Positions 16,124-27,300 of a stretch of 47,669 nucleotides of DNA are shown here, piece after piece. The position numbers were made by a program, and so were the translations under genes. Position 1 is the first letter of the stretch; the number at the start of each line of letters is the position of its first letter. Origin of the DNA: a virus; IMG/VR virus record IMGVR_UViG_3300025011_000075, positions 1 to 47,669 of that record; one strand, given 5' to 3'. The notes below the pieces were generated by a model. It searched no databases. It was not told the DNA's origin and saw nothing but the letters and a program-made list of their open reading frames with translations.

Positions 16124-16144
16124 TTTAATTGCCTCCTAAATTAT

Positions 16145-18118
16145 TTAACTAATCTCATTCAACTTATTACACAACGTCACAAAATAATTCCCATATACTG
16201 TATCACCTGAAACTTTATTTGTAATTCCAGTTGAATTAATTTCACCAATTGCTAATCTAATAGCATTAAATCTTGTGGCATATAGTATCTTATCACTACT
16301 TGTCATTTTTACTGTTCTTCCAGCACTATCATTAACAATAGGTGAATATCCTTTATATACTCTCACTAAATTTATATTATCAACAAATTCATTCCATCTT
16401 AAATATGTTAATGTATTTATATTTCCATTATTATTGAATGCATCTAATTCTGTCTGTGTCCAATTAAATAAACTTGGTCTACTAGTTGTTGTAACATATA
16501 AATCATTACTCCAATACACACTATCTAATGCTACAGTATTATATGTATAATATGTTCTTGCATTGAATCTATATTGCAATCCAGCAGATAGATTTGTCCA
16601 TGTAACAATCCTAGTTCCACTTTGATAACTAGCATAACTAATATCTTTATAAGATGGAGATATACCATTATTGTAAGCATAAACTCTTATATAATCCCAA
16701 TTACCACTCATTCCATCTGCAATTCTAACATCAATTGTATTATATGTTTTTGCTGGATTTGTTAAATTTCCTGGTGATTTTGCAGTAGTTGTACCTGGAT
16801 TATCTAAATCGTTAATAGGAGTATATTCTGAACTACCAGAAGCATTATCTCCTTTAACAGATAAGAAATGTGTAACACCATATTGCAAACCTGTTAATGT
16901 ATATGTTGTACCAGATACAGGAATAGTATGATAAATCCCATCATAATTTTTATATCTTAATGTATAAGATGTAGCATATGTTGATGTTCCCCAAGATAAA
17001 TTAAAGCCACCTTCTATTCTTGATGTAATAGTAGGGGGAGAAGAAGGTGTACTTGGCAATGCCAATTCAGCCATTACTAATCCTGCACCATATTGATATG
17101 AATCACCTAATGACTTACAATTGCTTAATAGTTTACTAACTAATTGTGAACGAGAATATGAAGGATATTTTTCTTTTAATATCGCTAAGTGACCAGTTAC
17201 ATAAGCGGTAGCAAAAGATGTTCCTGACCATCCTGCATAACTTGTGTAACTACTATTATATGTACTACTAATATATTCTCCAGGTGCAACCAAATCTAAT
17301 CCATCACCATAATTGGAGAAACTTGATCTTTCTTCATAAAAATCAATTGAACCAACTGAAACACAAGAATAATCTATTGCCGGACAAGACAAAGTATTTT
17401 TTGCAATCATATCCCATCCAGTTTGACTATTCCATGTTCCATTACCACTACATGCCACTACAATAATTCCAGCATCATACGCTCTACGAGTTGCGTTTAC
17501 TAAATATTGATCATATATTTCAGATACTATAGAAAAGTTTATAATATCAACATCATGTGATATTGCCCAGTCTATCCCTGCTATAAAATCATCTACATAA
17601 CCAAAATTATTTTCATCTAATACTTTTGCGACATATAATGTTACGTTTGGTGCAACTCCAATATAACCAACAGTATTATCTTGTCCTGAAATTATACCTG
17701 CAATAAAAGTACCATGCCCATAATCATCATACCTGAAGAAAACATTATTTACATAATCTATCCATTCATAAGGATCAATTAAGTCTTCATGATGTTCTAT
17801 ACCACTATCAATTATTGCAACTTTTACATTATTTCCTGTATAAATTCCTCTATATCTCGTATTTACTTTAGTTTCAGTATAACCCCAATCCATATATTGA
17901 GAAGAACCCTTACACATTCCTACAAGTTTAATATTTTTTATTTTATTGTGTTTAATTAATTTTTCTACTTGTTCTAAAGTTAATTCTGCTGACATTAATT
18001 CTGAAACGTTATTAAAATCATGTTTAACTATTCCACCAAATGACTTTACTAATTCCTTATCTGAAGAATCATAAAATTCTATGAAATATCTTTTTGTTTG
18101 ATTGGTTTTATTTGACGT
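16145..18118 (-). CDS. Virion-type subtilisin-like serine protease with FN3 domains, apparent ACG start
   Basis: A 657-residue S8 protease. Residues 1-75 resemble an I9 propeptide (KRYFIEFYDSSDKELVKSFG). The catalytic triad is visible: Asp in AIIDSGIEHHED (~103), His in YGHGTFIAGI (~132) and Ser in SGTSFATAYVTG (~301). Two fibronectin-III-like domains follow (about 360-450 and 455-545), then a C-terminal domain. There is no signal peptide. Within the tail cluster this suggests a tail-mounted protease that digests cell-surface protein such as an S-layer; that role is inference. The first ATG (17995) would delete half the propeptide. The frame extends to ACG 18118, placed ideally behind GAGGTGAT, so ACG is the probable start. 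Confidence 0.8.
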   Translation of the reverse strand, partial: TSNKTNQTKRYFIEFYDSSDKELVKSFGGIVKHDFNNVSELMSAELTLEQVEKLIKHNKIKNIKLVGMCKGSSQYMDWGYTETKVNTRYRGIYTGNNVKVAIIDSGIEHHEDLIDPYEWIDYVNNVFFRYDDYGHGTFIAGIISGQDNTVGYIGVAPNVTLYVAKVLDENNFGYVDDFIAGIDWAISHDVDIINFSIVSEIYDQYLVNATRRAYDAGIIVVACSGNGTWNSQTGWDMIAKNTLSCPAIDYSCVSVGSIDFYEERSSFSNYGDGLDLVAPGEYISSTYNSSYTSYAGWSGTSFATAYVTGHLAILKEKYPSYSRSQLVSKLLSNCKSLGDSYQYGAGLVMAELALPSTPSSPPTITSRIEGGFNLSWGTSTYATSYTLRYKNYDGIYHTIPVSGTTYTLTGLQYGVTHFLSVKGDNASGSSEYTPINDLDNPGTTTAKSPGNLTNPAKTYNTIDVRIADGMSGNWDYIRVYAYNNGISPSYKDISYASYQSGTRIVTWTNLSAGLQYRFNARTYYTYNTVALDSVYWSNDLYVTTTSRPSLFNWTQTELDAFNNNGNINTLTYLRWNEFVDNINLVRVYKGYSPIVNDSAGRTVKMTSSDKILYATRFNAIRLAIGEINSTGITNKVSGDTVYGNYFVTLCNKLNEIS

Positions 18119-18148
18119 AAAATCACCTCAATTTTTTGTACAAAATAT

Positions 18149-18170
18149 AAAAGAGGTATAAACCTCTTTT
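18149..18170. terminator. Terminator hairpin upstream of the protease gene
   Basis: AAAAGAGGT (18149-18157) and ACCTCTTTT (18162-18170) form a 9-bp stem with a four-base loop; the A and T flanks allow use on either strand. An A+T-only dyad (18171-18208) follows immediately. Confidence 0.6.
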
Positions 18171-18335
18171 AATAATAATAATATAAGAATTATGTTATTA
18201 TTATTATTTTGTTGTTATGTTGATTGAACTAAATAATTCACATATTTGACATTAGTAGTCATATATCAACATTCTTTATCAAAGGAATCACTTCTCAACT
18301 ATCGAATAGTATCAATAGAAGGAGGTGATAGTTAT

Positions 18336-18548
18336 ATGTCTCAATTAAATGGTGATTGGATAATTAAAGCACCTGCGGATATTGCAAAAAGAGAAATAAT
18401 ATTAGAAAATGAAAGTATAATCTGTGTAATAACTTATACTGATAATACTATTATTAGATCTGAAATTTACAATAATGGTTCCGTTAAAATTAATATTAAT
18501 AAAGATTATATTATTAATAATGACGGAACCATTGAAATTAAGAAATAG
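18336..18548 (+). CDS. Small plus-strand protein (70 aa), moron
   Basis: ATG 18336 follows GAAGGAGGTGATAG. The 70-residue product (MSQLNGDWIIKAPADIAKRE...) contains beta-type repeats with NNGS and NNDG turns. It runs opposite to the tail genes and its end overlaps the converging 41-aa gene by 11 bases. The RBS lies in the loop of a dyad (AACTATC 18297-18303 / GATAGTT 18327-18333). Family not recognised; an independently expressed accessory gene is likely. Confidence 0.5.
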   Translation: MSQLNGDWIIKAPADIAKREIILENESIICVITYTDNTIIRSEIYNNGSVKININKDYIINNDGTIEIKK

Positions 18549-18663
18549 AAACACTACCAGTAAATACTAAATCACCGTTTTCCATAATTATTACTTTATT
18601 ATTTTTATTATTAATTGACTGAATTGAAATTAGTTCAGTCTCTTTTTTTATTTGTTTTGCCAT
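18538..18663 (-). CDS. Small hypothetical protein (41 aa)
   Basis: ATG 18663 behind AAAGGAGGTG opens a 41-codon frame (MAKQIKKETELISIQS... MENGDLVFTGS). The strong RBS supports a real gene. It overlaps the 3' end of the plus-strand 70-aa gene, with both stop codons inside the overlap. Both products end in short beta-hairpin-like NGD/NDG segments. Confidence 0.5.
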   Translation of the reverse strand: MAKQIKKETELISIQSINNKNNKVIIMENGDLVFTGSVSIS

Positions 18664-18706
18664 TTTTAATTTTCACCTCCTTTTAATTTTTTATTTTGCA
18701 AAATAA

Positions 18707-18730
18707 AAAGACCTCTTTGATGAGGTCTTT
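18707..18730 (-). terminator. Intrinsic terminator with the shared TGCAAAATAAAAAGACCTC arm
   Basis: AAAGACCTC (18707-18715) and GAGGTCTTT (18722-18730) form a 9-bp stem, followed on the minus strand by TTATTTTGCA. The 19 bases at 18697-18715 recur exactly at 28296-28314. Confidence 0.7.
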
Positions 18731-18778
18731 ATTGTTAATATAATCTATTATACTCCTACAAACTCCTGCGTCATATTT

Positions 18779-19246
18779 TTATTCTTCATCCATCAAAACT
18801 TCAACACATCTGTCGCACAGTTTTTTAACCAACCAATCTCCATCATATATACTTCCATACTGTCCCTGCTGGTTAATTTCCCAAACTTGCTCACCATCTT
18901 CAAACACATATCCGCATTTATTACACCTAATCGGAATAGGCTTACGCTCTGCACAACAAATAGAGATTATCTTATTACCAAATTTATCTCTGTACTTAAT
19001 ATCTACAACAGTAGTATATAAATCATCTGTAAGATTAGTTACTGAAGTTATTTCTTCGATAGGTATGTATACTCTACAATCTTTATCTGACACATCCATT
19101 AATATTAGATCATTGTCACAAATATCATAGTTAAAGTCATAATAATTAAATGTAATTCTTGATTCCCTGGTAGTTACTTCTACCTTATGATTGACAAATT
19201 GATTGATGTGATTGAGGTTTGTGAGATTTGAAATTAAGTTTAACAT
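18779..19246 (-). CDS. Hypothetical zinc-ribbon protein (155 aa)
   Basis: ATG 19246 behind AGGAGAG. The C-terminal third has a four-cysteine zinc ribbon (RCNKCGYVFEDGEQVWE then LCDRC), and the N-terminal part is beta-rich. It lies directly downstream of a perfect promoter (19301-19330) and next to an HTH repressor gene, so it is probably expressed in the lysogen. Function unknown. Confidence 0.55.
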   Translation of the reverse strand: MLNLISNLTNLNHINQFVNHKVEVTTRESRITFNYYDFNYDICDNDLILMDVSDKDCRVYIPIEEITSVTNLTDDLYTTVVDIKYRDKFGNKIISICCAERKPIPIRCNKCGYVFEDGEQVWEINQQGQYGSIYDGDWLVKKLCDRCVEVLMDEE

Positions 19247-19284
19247 AATTGGCACTCTCCTTTAAATTATAGTTAATGTTTGAC

Positions 19285-19330
19285 CTGCTTTACATCTATA
19301 ATTATAAAGGAGAGCAGTCTTATATGTCAA
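19285..19330 (-). promoter_or_regulatory. Consensus promoter with flanking dyad for the zinc-ribbon gene
   Basis: TTGACA (minus strand, 19330-19325), an 18-base spacer and TATAAT (19306-19301) form a near-perfect sigma-A promoter. CTGCT (19285-19289) and AGCAG (19313-19317) lie on either side of the -10 as an inverted pair and could be an operator for the neighbouring HTH protein. Confidence 0.7.
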
Positions 19331-19365
19331 GACTTTATTTAATATATTTTTCCTTATTTAATGAT

Positions 19366-19575
19366 TTAATTTTCTTGTTTATCTAACTTAAAAATATCAT
19401 CAACTTTTATTTCTAATATTTCAGCTATTTTTAACGCTACTTCAAGGCTTGTATTATATCTATTAGATATGATATTGCTCATAGTGCGTTTATCTATCCC
19501 AACTTGTTCAGCTAACCATTTTTGTTTTAAGCCTCTTTTTTCTAAAATTTCTTTTAAAGAATTTTTAACTGTCAT
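19366..19575 (-). CDS. Cro/CI-family HTH repressor (first copy)
   Basis: A 69-residue HTH_3 protein: LKEILEKRGLKQKWLAEQVG, then the recognition helix in DKRTMSNIISNR and the typical SLEVALKIAEILEIKVDDIF ending. The ATG start at 19575 is better spaced from GGGAG than the TTG six bases upstream. It resembles the second copy at 30045 throughout. With the BRO protein upstream it forms a repressor/antirepressor cassette. Confidence 0.8.
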   Translation of the reverse strand: MTVKNSLKEILEKRGLKQKWLAEQVGIDKRTMSNIISNRYNTSLEVALKIAEILEIKVDDIFKLDKQEN

Positions 19576-19728
19576 ATACAAATCACTCCCTATAATATTA
19601 TATCACAAATATGTATTTATCAAAAATATAAGGAGGACTACAGGTATTCATTTTCATTATATCTATTAATAGTATATTGTTTCACTTACTAACAACATAC
19701 TATTAATATAAATTATATTATTATTCTA

Positions 19729-20487
19729 TTATAAACTATAACATTCACCTTGTCTAAGTTTATTAATTGTCTTTGTTTGCGAACTTTTTATTCCACCATT
19801 CCTTTTATTTTGTAAATATGCTTTATCTTGCAAAACTTTATTCTGTAATAAAGAAACATCATAACATTTACCAATATTTTTTACAGCATTATAAGATAAT
19901 TTTAAATTTAATTCATTTAGTCCATTATAAACACTTTGTAACATTTTTATTCTTTCTTTAGCACTATATTCTTCTGAAATATAATCCATAAAATCATCAT
20001 ATAATTTTTCCACTTTATGGATTTCAGCATTAGCAAATGTATTCTTTATTCTACGTTTACCAAATAATTTTTCCTTGTCTATAATTTCTTCTTTTGCATG
20101 TTCCATTATATAGATACCACGCTTACGGAGAGAAGGAAGAATATCTGAAGTTACCCATTTACGAAATGCTCTTGCACCATTAGTTTTACTTTCTAATGCT
20201 AAATCATAAAATGACTCTTCAGATATGTATGTGTTCTCAAAATCAGTATCTTTTGTGATATTTATATTTGTGTCCGTTGTGGTCACAGCTTTTATATCAA
20301 GATTTTTACATATATTCTCTATTCTATCTTTTCTTAAATATTCAATTCCATTAGCATTTGATCTAATATGACCTAATCCAAAACACACATCGCTCAAATT
20401 AAATACATCTTCATCATTTATCTTTATAACTTTTAATTTACCTAAACCTACTTGTTCGAACACTATTAACTCATTTTTATTTTCCAT
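19729..20487 (-). CDS. BRO-N family phage antirepressor (first copy)
   Basis: A 252-residue protein with an N-terminal BRO-N domain (about residues 1-125: KVIKINDEDVFNLSDVC, then ARAFRKWVTSDILPSLRKRG). The C-terminal half is charged and helical, without a KilAC domain. BRO-N proteins bind DNA or repressors and act as antirepressors. ATG 20487 has better spacing to AAAGGAG than the ATG nine bases upstream. It has its own promoter (20620-20648) and lies upstream of an HTH repressor gene on the same strand. Confidence 0.8.
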   Translation of the reverse strand: MENKNELIVFEQVGLGKLKVIKINDEDVFNLSDVCFGLGHIRSNANGIEYLRKDRIENICKNLDIKAVTTTDTNINITKDTDFENTYISEESFYDLALESKTNGARAFRKWVTSDILPSLRKRGIYIMEHAKEEIIDKEKLFGKRRIKNTFANAEIHKVEKLYDDFMDYISEEYSAKERIKMLQSVYNGLNELNLKLSYNAVKNIGKCYDVSLLQNKVLQDKAYLQNKRNGGIKSSQTKTINKLRQGECYSL

Positions 20488-20619
20488 AATTATCATTTCT
20501 CCTTTAAAATTTTTAATTTTACCTAATTAATTATATTACCAATCTATAAATATATTAAAACAAAATATCTAACCTCCAATCAATATTTATTTTTTATTAA
20601 ACCTTTTAATTCTATTGAT

Positions 20620-20648
20620 ATATTATCATAATATAAATAGGAAGTCAA
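20620..20648 (-). promoter_or_regulatory. Promoter of the first BRO antirepressor
   Basis: TTGACT (20648-20643), 17-base spacer, TAATAT (20625-20620) on the minus strand, about 130 bases before the gene. It is back to back with the plus-strand promoter at 20715. Confidence 0.55.
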
Positions 20649-20714
20649 TATAATTATTTTAATATTCTATAAAATAATTAATAAAAATTAATTTTTATTT
20701 TACTATTTTAACAC

Positions 20715-20743
20715 TTGCAATATTTTATTGACTATGGTAAAAT
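20715..20743 (+). promoter_or_regulatory. Promoter of the secreted-protein moron
   Basis: TTGCAA (20715-20720), 17-base spacer, TAAAAT (20738-20743), 36 bases before the ATG of the secreted protein. Confidence 0.6.
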
Positions 20744-20779
20744 GAAACAAAATACAAAACTAAAAAGGAGAGTGAACAC

Positions 20780-21376
20780 ATGAGAAAACTAAAGAAACTA
20801 TTAATGCTCGCTATAATTCCAACAACTATTCTATTTAACACTTCATTTGCTTTTGCGGATACTACCACAACTTTACCTTCAATAAATAATTTACAATTAA
20901 TGTTTGACCAGTTAAAAACTAATCCTGAATTCCAAAATGGCCAATTATATGTTAGTGCAAAGTTTGTTACGAAATCAGGGTTGATGTTGCAATGGAATAG
21001 TGAGACTGGGAGTTTTGTTGTTGGTGGTAGCAGTGGAGCAAGTGATCCTATCGTAATTACACCTTCCGCTACACCAATTATTAATCCTGTACCTGCACAA
21101 CCTATTACCGTAAATAGTGATGGAATAGCAAAAACTTCCTATAAAGGATTAAATGCAATAATAGTTGATGGAGAAACCTATTTTAAAGGAAGAGATTATT
21201 ATGCTCAATATAGGGAAATAGGGGATATATATTCTCCATCTTATATATATGATAAATCTAGTAATAGTTTAAAATATCAAGATCGTACAGGTAAAACTAC
21301 AATTATTACAAATGACGTTAATGCTATAAATTTATACATGGAAACTGTATGGATTAATAGTAAATATTACAAATAA
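20780..21376 (+). CDS. Secreted protein, lysogenic-conversion moron
   Basis: A 198-residue protein with a clear signal peptide: MRKLKK, a hydrophobic core to about residue 24 and a likely cut after AFA. The mature part has a Ser/Pro/Thr linker (about 90-115) and a C-terminal region (GLNAIIVDGETYFKGRDYYAQY) similar in style to copper-amine-oxidase stalk-type surface repeats. No catalytic motif is seen. It has its own promoter and AAAGGAG, faces opposite to the tail genes and ends base-to-base against the Tal gene. This is the classic layout of a gene expressed from the prophage that alters the host surface. Function inferred only. Confidence 0.65.
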   Translation: MRKLKKLLMLAIIPTTILFNTSFAFADTTTTLPSINNLQLMFDQLKTNPEFQNGQLYVSAKFVTKSGLMLQWNSETGSFVVGGSSGASDPIVITPSATPIINPVPAQPITVNSDGIAKTSYKGLNAIIVDGETYFKGRDYYAQYREIGDIYSPSYIYDKSSNSLKYQDRTGKTTIITNDVNAINLYMETVWINSKYYK

Positions 21377-24300
21377 TTAACCAAATGTTGCTATAGGTGT
21401 TTGGTCTATTCTTATACCATTAGCATAAATACCATGACCAGGATTTACTAAATGCATACCACCAGCGTCTGGGGTTGAATCAACATAAATTACTGGTGTG
21501 TTTATACCTTCTCCCCATTGTACACCACTATAAGATGATGGACTAAGAATCAAGTTATTCCCTATCTTTGCGTCTGTATCAACGTCAATAGTTACACTAG
21601 TTAATATACCAGTATTTATATAATTTGCATTTATATATAATTGTCCATTGTTCATAAATAATCCTGGAAGAGTAGCATTATTTGTTAATGTATTAAATAC
21701 TGCTGTTTGATTATTTGCTACAGCTCCAACATCACTAGCAGTAGGTGTCCATGTGTCAGGTCTTGCACCTACATCACTAGCTGTAGCACCAGTAGTATCT
21801 ACTTTATCCCAAGTAATACTTGCCAAATGACTCATAATTAAATTTCCATTTGAATCAAAATAACTTCTTGCAGTTTTACCTTGATTTATATCTGAATTAA
21901 CTGTACTATTTAATCCAGCAGAAGTTATTTTCCCATCAATTGTATCTAATATATTTGTGCCAGCAATTTTTAATGTTCCTGTAATATCAACATTACCAGC
22001 AATCGTTGCTCCTGTGGCATTTAAAACACCTGTTGGAGTTACTGAAAATGTATCTCCAATTTGTATTTTACCTGATAAAAGTAAATTGCCGTCTGTATCA
22101 ATTTTTAATTGGTCTACAGCATTACTCCAAGCATTACCTAATACTTCTTCGCCTGACAAAATTGTTGGGCGATTTTGAATTTTAATACCTTCAGTGGCAT
22201 TAAAAATACTCCTTATTTTATTTGAATATGTTCCTGTACCACCTAAAGTTACACTTAAACCTGTTCCATTAGCACTAGGATCAAATTTAAAACCATTACT
22301 ATATGCTATTCCTTGTTGTACACTATTATTTGCTGTTACTTGTGCATTATAAGATTCTGTAATATCAAAAAAATCTAATCCATCAATTTGTGCTGTACCA
22401 TTTCCGTCAGTAGCATTTACTAAAAAAAATGGACGAACATATACAGTATTGGTAGGAAATACATTTACTGTATTAGGACTTACAATATTTTCTATTGTTT
22501 GCCAACTTGTGTTATTTGCTGCGATATTAGGACAAATAGCAGCTATACTAATATAATTATAATTACTATCAAGATATATTAACCCTGATTGCATAAATCT
22601 TCCACCTACTGTTGGTAAAACAGTCTGTCTTGTTTTAAATCTTATTTTATATGTTCTATTAATATCTATAGGAATTGCTTTAGAATAATATAATCTTTTT
22701 TCTCCTGTAATCTCTAATACATTAGTTCCCCAACTACCTACTCCGCTTACTATAGTGCCTACATTAGTATTTGGAATATCCATTCCTACATAACTATCAG
22801 ACCAAAATAATTTATCTTTTTCAAAATATGGATTATTTGAATTTATTATTAAAGAATTTATTGTTGTAGCAGGTACTCCATTTATATTTCCTGTGACATT
22901 TCCATCAAAAACAATAGTAGAAGTAGCACTAACACTATCTGTAAATTCTGATGCATTACCCCATTGATCAGAAACTTTTAATTTATAATACCATGTACTT
23001 GCTGTATTTGTAGGAGGATCGTAATCTATGAACATTAGTTTACCTAAGTCTCCTGTTGAACCAGGAATTGTTATTATCTTTGTATATTCTAATTCATCTT
23101 CAGGTAATAATTTTAATCTATAAATATCATATAAAGCACCTTTTTCTGTTTCTGTCCATAATAATTTTATTGCTCCCAAATCTCCTGTTGCTGATAAATC
23201 ATTTGGTAAAGGCGGTGCATCATTATCAATTGCATATAATATATTTGTAGATTCTGTTTTATCAATACTTTCCATTCCACTATAATCAACACAAGATAAT
23301 TTGTAATAATAACCTTGACCATTATTTAATCCTGTATTTGTGTAATTTGTTGTAAAATTATCTACTTCTGCAATATTATAAAAATTAGTACCATCTTCAC
23401 TTCTAAATATCTTATATTTTGCTAAATCACCATCAGGATTTTCATTTGGTATCCATGTAATTGTAATACTACCATTATAATTACATTTTGTATTAATATT
23501 ATCAATTGTAGGCAATTGAGAAGGAGGAGCACCATCTCCAGGAATAGCAGTTTGACCACTACCTGAAATATAACCAGTTGAAGGTACAGTAATTTCATCC
23601 CATGATTTATTACCTGCTCTATCTATTGTATATATTCTGTAATATCTATTATTAAATGTATCTCTATTTGTATCTGTATAACTTGTTTGTGACGTATTTA
23701 CTATATCATATATATTAAAATCTGAATAATCACTAACCCATATTCTGTAATTTGCTATATCTAAATCTTCTGGTTTAGTCCAATTTAACATTATTGTTCC
23801 TATACCACCTGATATAATCAAATCACTTGGGGCAGAAGGATCAATAATATCATTAGCAGTTATTTGTTTCCAATTAGCTAAATTTTCCTCTATTGCAGTT
23901 TGATTGCCAGCATTATCAAAACAAGTAATTGTGTATTTATATGTTGTATTATGTATTGTAGTAGTATCTGTATATGAAGTAATATTATAATTTCTAACAC
24001 TATATATTAATTCTTTATCATCGAAAGTTTGAGTTGATAAAATTCTCCATATATTATATCCACCAACACCAGATAATTCATCTGTATATCCTGACCATGA
24101 TAATGTAATAGAACCATCATCATTTGCAATTGGATCATTTATAGTCCCAATTGTTGGAGCAGTTGTATCACTAGCTGTATATGGTGTCATTGATGAAAAA
24201 CTTCCAGATAAATTACTTTTACCACTTATATTACCCCAAGAATCTACTGCGGATATCTTATATTGATATGAATTACTAACATTTATTGACATAGAATTAT

Positions 24301-27300
24301 CTGTAAATTGCAATTGTGATACGTTTGCCATATACATTTCATTGCTTACACCATCAGAGTCATATCTATATACGTTATACGATACTGCATCAGTAACACT
24401 ATTCCAATATATAGTGATACCACCAATTTTAGATTCTCCACCTGATATTGTTGGTATATTTGGAGGAGTATTATCTACTGCTTGTATTGTACCTGTTGTT
24501 GGAATCGTTAATGCAGTAGATGAAGACATTCCAGAATTATCAATAGTATATACTTGATAATAATAATATTTAATTTTATCTAAATAACTATCAATATATT
24601 TATGTGTTATACCTCCTAAATGGTTAATTATACCAATATCAATTCCATTGTCATCACCAGTTTTATCAGAAGAATTACAAGTATGTCTTATAATTCTATA
24701 TCTTGAAGCATCAGAAGAACCAGAGCCTTTAAATGTTATTATTAATCTTCCATTGCTATCAGATGTAATCGTTGGTACTGAAGGTGCATTAGGTGGTGTA
24801 TTATCTCCAGCTATTACAGCTTGACCATTCCCTGATAAAAAATCAATTGATATATTATTATTAATATCTATAGAATATATCCTATAATATCTTATGCTAA
24901 TATATGTTCTATCAAAATCAGTATAACCAGTAATATTAGTATCTATTGTAGATGCTATTACACTAAAGTCACTAAAATTACTAATTTGTATTCTATATTT
25001 TGCTATGTCTTTATCTATAGGTGCTGTCCAAGATAGATCAATTCTTCCCCAACCACCTTTAATTATTAAATTTGTTGGTCTAGATGGACGAATTGTATCT
25101 AATGCGGTAATAGATATTGGAGTAGTTGCTATTTTATTAGTTTCATTACTTTGAGTGTCATAAGCAGATACCCAATAATAATATGGTGTATTACTAATAG
25201 TATTAGTATCAATATATTCTAATAAACTTGGACAAGTTATAGAAGTTGTAGTTAAACTTTTTATTAATGTTGCTGTTGTTGAGTTATTAGTAGGAGTATT
25301 TCTCCAAATATTAAATCCTGATAAATCTGTATCAATAGGTTTAGCGATAGATATTTTTATTGTTCCGTCATTTATCGCTGTTAATGTTGGTGTTGATAAG
25401 TCAGGTGGTTGTTTATCTGTTTGTAATGCATTAGTTATTAATGATTGAGTAGAATCAGATAATTGATCTTGTGGTATACCTCCGTTTGTAATAGTTAATG
25501 CTAAACCTGAAATTTCTATACCGTTTTGGTCTACTGTAAATGTTTTATTGCCTTGAGTGTCAGAAGCATCGATTTGAAGATTTACACCACACAGAAGTTT
25601 TCCAAAAATTACCTCTGCTATCAAACCTAAAGGTGTCAGAGCATTTTTATAAGTATTCCCACCATCATTTGTAAACGCTAAAATATTATGTAATGCACGT
25701 AGAAAATTTAATTCATCTATAGGTGATTTAAGAGTTAATCCGTGTCTATCAAGAGTATAATTTTCGTTTGTTCCTGATATTATCGCATTTTTATTGGCAT
25801 TCCATTTATTGTTAATAATCTGATTTATTTCACTTGTTAACTGTGGTATTTCACTAATATTATATTTATTCATATCAACTGTAGTAGAAGTAGATATTGC
25901 TTTATTTAAATTTTCAATAAATTTTTGTTTATCATCAGATATTTTTTTACTATTAGATATGCTCAAAGTGCATTCTTGTTCTTCGAAGTTAAAGTTAAAT
26001 TCTACAATCTTTGCTTCTATCTCAATATCCATTTTTTCATAGTATATCTTAATTATGTCACCTAAATTAGTTGGCAAAAATTTATCCCATTTATCTTGTT
26101 CTTCAAATAAGGCAAGCAAATTTACTGTGTTAATTTTTATATTTAATATAGGAGCAATTATTTTAATAAACTCTTTCTTGCCGTATTCGATCAAATCTTT
26201 ACTATTAGTAATACTATCATTAGATAATTCTTTTACAATTATATAATTATTGATTTCCGTTATCTGATCTACTGTAAAATTATTCTCCATAGACAATACA
26301 CTTCTTAATGAAGCAATTTGTAAATCAATATTATCTATTTCAATTTGTTTATTATCTATTTCAATTTGTTTATTATCTATTTCAATTTGTTTATTTTGTT
26401 TTTCTATTAATAAAGCAGAAGTATCATCACCATTGGCTTGAGCAATATCGAAATTATCTTGTATCACATCAAGTTCCGTAAGTAGTGTATTTAAACTATT
26501 ATCTAATATAGTTAATTCATCTTGTTTTACTTCTTTTTGTTCTATTAATGTTGTAAATTCTGTATCTTTACTATTTACTAAATCTTGATAATCCAAAATA
26601 GTGTTTGATAACGAATCTGTGAAATATAAACTAGATTTTAACACATTTTTATTTTCATCACGTTCAAATGGATATAAAAATAGAGAATAATTAGTTAAGA
26701 AATTTGTACCTGTGGAATTGTATTCATTGATCGTTATATCATCTTTGCCAAATAATTTTAAATGTGTACAAACATTATCATAATCTGGTTCGTAGTCCAT
26801 ATTTTGTAAATAAAGCCCATATGAAAATGTTAAACCTTTGTAAGTTCCTAATTTCAATGGATCATAGAAATTTATTACTTTATTTTTGTTATCAAAAATA
26901 ATAATACAACTAAATGTTTCTGCAATCTCAAATAAAAAATCAAGTAATGTTTTGCTAGATACAGAAAATCCTCTATAAAGTATTTGTGCATCAACATCGG
27001 TATACCCTAAGACCCAATTTGTTTCTGATAAAATAGAAGAATAAGTAATACCATCTTCAGTAAATCCATTAAATAATTGATTAATTGATTTTGCTTCAAC
27101 AACATAATTTCTTATATTTTTATCTTTTAACTCATAAGCAAGAGAATAACAAGTTATATTCTTTACATCATCAGAATCACTCATATTATCTTTTGGTTTA
27201 TCAATAATAAAATAATCTTCATATGAATCTAACTTTATTTTTATAATATATTTATAAAGCAATTTATTTATATTTGGATTTTTAATTAATTCATTATTTG

